DNA from: Endotrypanum monterogeii
Taxonomy: Eukaryota; Euglenozoa; Kinetoplastea; Trypanosomatida; Trypanosomatidae
DNA: 64,000 nt
Direction of reading: 5' to 3'
Assembly (NCBI GenBank): GCA_000333855.2
Contig: CM007324.1
Location: 352,735-416,734 of the forward strand
Shown here: piece after piece, positions 62,399-64,000 of the stretch
Numbering within the stretch: position 1 is the first letter of the stretch
How the letters are laid out: every line of letters starts with the position of its first letter
Notes under the pieces: model-generated
Told to the model about the DNA's origin: nothing
Databases searched by the model: none
Seen by the model: only the letters and a program-made list of their open reading frames with translations
Program-made: the position numbers and the translations under genes

Positions 62399-64000
62399 AG
62401 AGTCAACACACACATATACACATTCACAGAAACACAAGCACAACTATGTTACCAAGGAGTGAAAGAAGTGCAGTGCACCACCTTGTTGACGCTCATCATC
62501 TTCCGCCCATCATTTCTTTTTTTATATCTCGTCATCTCTCTTTCTGTGTGCGCTTGCTTTTCGCCTCCTTTGTCAGTTGTGGGGCCTTCCACCGTTGCTT
62601 GGCGCGGCAGTTGAACACCACAGAACACACAACCAGATAAATAGGAGAGAAACACCCCTCCCCTGATGTAATAATGCTGCGGACATCAACCGTAGAGTGA
62701 GAATGGGGTGTCAGAGTATTTTTTTTTTTCCAAGAGGACGGCGACGAGGGGCTGTGAACAAAAGCCGAGAGGACACGAGTACCTCCCAACAATTGCACCC
62801 ACCCCTACCAGAGGCCTTACCGGAGTAGAGCAGGGTAGCCACACGTAGAACAACTGTTCACCCTCAAACCCCCAATTCTACGAAGTCCTCTACGTTGTAC
62901 TTGTGCTTAAGCTGTCACCTCTACTACAGCGTTTGAAAAATCTCCCTGAATGCAAATGCGTTTATCTTGTGTACGCGACATTCCACATACCCCCGCATCC
63001 TCCAATATTGCGTACAGCGTCTTCGCTGTTCGCAGTATTCACGGCGCCATCGACTACCCTCACCAAACACATGCCACCTGTATAAGATCCTGTGACATGC
63101 CGACATACGTGTCCGCTAAAGTGATTGGTTCTCCACTTCACCTTCAGTTTTTTTTTTTCACCTGAACAGACGAGCGGTCCATAGAAGGCCTCACAACAGC
63201 TTCCCTTTTTGATTGTTTTCAGCCCATGAGAGTAGAGCTTGGGGAGGCGAAGAAAACATTCCCACGAGGGGAGCGGCTGCGAAGGGGAGTATGAACGAAG
63301 ACGGCCCTGTGACGGAGACACGCGTTGCTACTTTAAAAGAAAAAAAAGAGAATCATGGGGTAACTCAGAGTACACCAGCAGAGGGAAAAAACAAATTACA
63401 CAGAAAAGAAACAAAAAAAAACCTATGGGGAGCTGGAACGAGCACGCGCACACACAGCGGAGGAGAACGCTTCACGGAAGGGGGGAGACGTGGGGGAGAC
63501 GTGGGGCAGACGTTATGCACCAGGAACAAAAATAAATTCACCGAGGCGTGACACAACAAACGAAAGAGTGAACACAATAGAGGCATGAGCTGAAAACAGG
63601 AACATGAACTGACAGAAAGACACAGAAACCGTCGGGACATGCACATACACGGGAGGAGTTGAGCGCAACAAGAGAGAAACAAGACGGTCCTTTAAAGCAC
63701 ACATCCGTATACCCTGCCCGCTATTCCTGAAGTAAGAGCAGAGGAGTGGACGGCATCAGAGTTGTATATGAATGTTGCGCCGACCCTTCCCCTCCCCACC
63801 CCCTTCTCCCGTGCATGTGTATGTGTGTGTGTGTGTGTCATACTTCACCTAGGTCGAGTCTTTTTTTAAAAAAAGGAAAGCGAAAAAAAAAAAAGATGAC
63901 ACGTTTGCTTTCACACGTATGAGAAACCAAACCAAAGCAAAGCAAACCAAAGCAAACAACAACAACAACAGAGAGGGGGGCGATGGAGGGGAGGGAAAAA

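Larger units (their letters stand above)
58102..64000. other. 5.9-kb gene-poor right flank
   Basis: No intact gene is convincing on either strand. It holds (CA)n at 59106-59136 running into CAGAGA repeats (to 59157), a T run at 59365-59379, (TG)n at 59404-59430, A runs near 60108-60118, 61013-61023, 61458-61468 and 61519-61530, and (TA)n at 62346-62398. Reading frames shorter than about 110 codons occur in all six frames without coding character, apart from the patchy membrane-like cluster near 59.6-60.1 kb. It may be a long 3' untranslated region, or the upstream end of the transcription unit. Confidence 0.6.

Noticed and set aside
1..64000. tRNA, rRNA, snoRNA or CRISPR arrays
   Set aside because: A scan by eye for B-box-like GGTTCGA and regular repeat-spacer patterns found nothing convincing; a covariance-model search would be needed to exclude small RNAs.

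Overview
The window is nuclear DNA of a trypanosomatid, almost certainly Leishmaniinae (Leishmania or a close relative). All 19 credible protein genes lie on the minus strand with no introns, so they form part of one polycistronic unit transcribed from right to left. Long polypyrimidine tracts followed by AG sit just upstream of many start codons, as expected for spliced-leader trans-splicing. The intergenic DNA is full of (TA)n, (TG)n, poly-A/T and poly-G/C. A fructose-1,6-bisphosphatase ending in SKL, the glycosomal import signal, fits a kinetoplastid. The gene content recalls Leishmania chromosome 4 (from memory, not searched). The species is not resolved.

Layout from left to right (the reverse of transcription). 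0-13 kb: UMP-CMP/adenylate kinase, two unrecognised proteins, a large SET-domain protein, and an acidic protein with a DEK-C-like N-terminus. 13-25 kb: a CLC-6/7-type chloride transporter, the 18S rRNA processing factor Rrp36, a four-helix COPI-associated-like membrane protein, and a PlsC acyltransferase. 25-40 kb: an unknown acidic protein, a small protein whose 5' region is duplicated across an assembly gap, a TCF25/Rqc1 homologue, a 1472-residue coiled-coil protein and a 103-residue helical protein. 43-58 kb: a second large coiled-coil protein, the copper chaperone SCO1/2, a disordered protein, a small one-helix membrane protein, FBPase and an FkbM-type methyltransferase. 58-64 kb: no convincing intact gene; one cluster of broken membrane-protein-like reading frames near 60 kb.

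The genes do not form a pathway, which is usual in trypanosomatid units: metabolism, ion transport, lipid synthesis, ribosome biogenesis, quality control and cytoskeleton are mixed. Expression is expected to be set after transcription, through the long 3' regions.

Three N-gaps (12652-12954, 29196-29273, 47801-47897) fall in or beside low-complexity or duplicated sequence. I saw no tRNA, rRNA, CRISPR, telomere array or intact transposon. I found no new multi-gene system. The best leads are the duplicated locus at 28.8-29.6 kb, a perfect 46-bp palindrome at 21.55 kb, the FkbM protein with a membrane segment inside its catalytic domain, the CLC filter change, a retroposon-like block at 40.5-41.3 kb, and the gene-poor right flank with its possible pseudogene.
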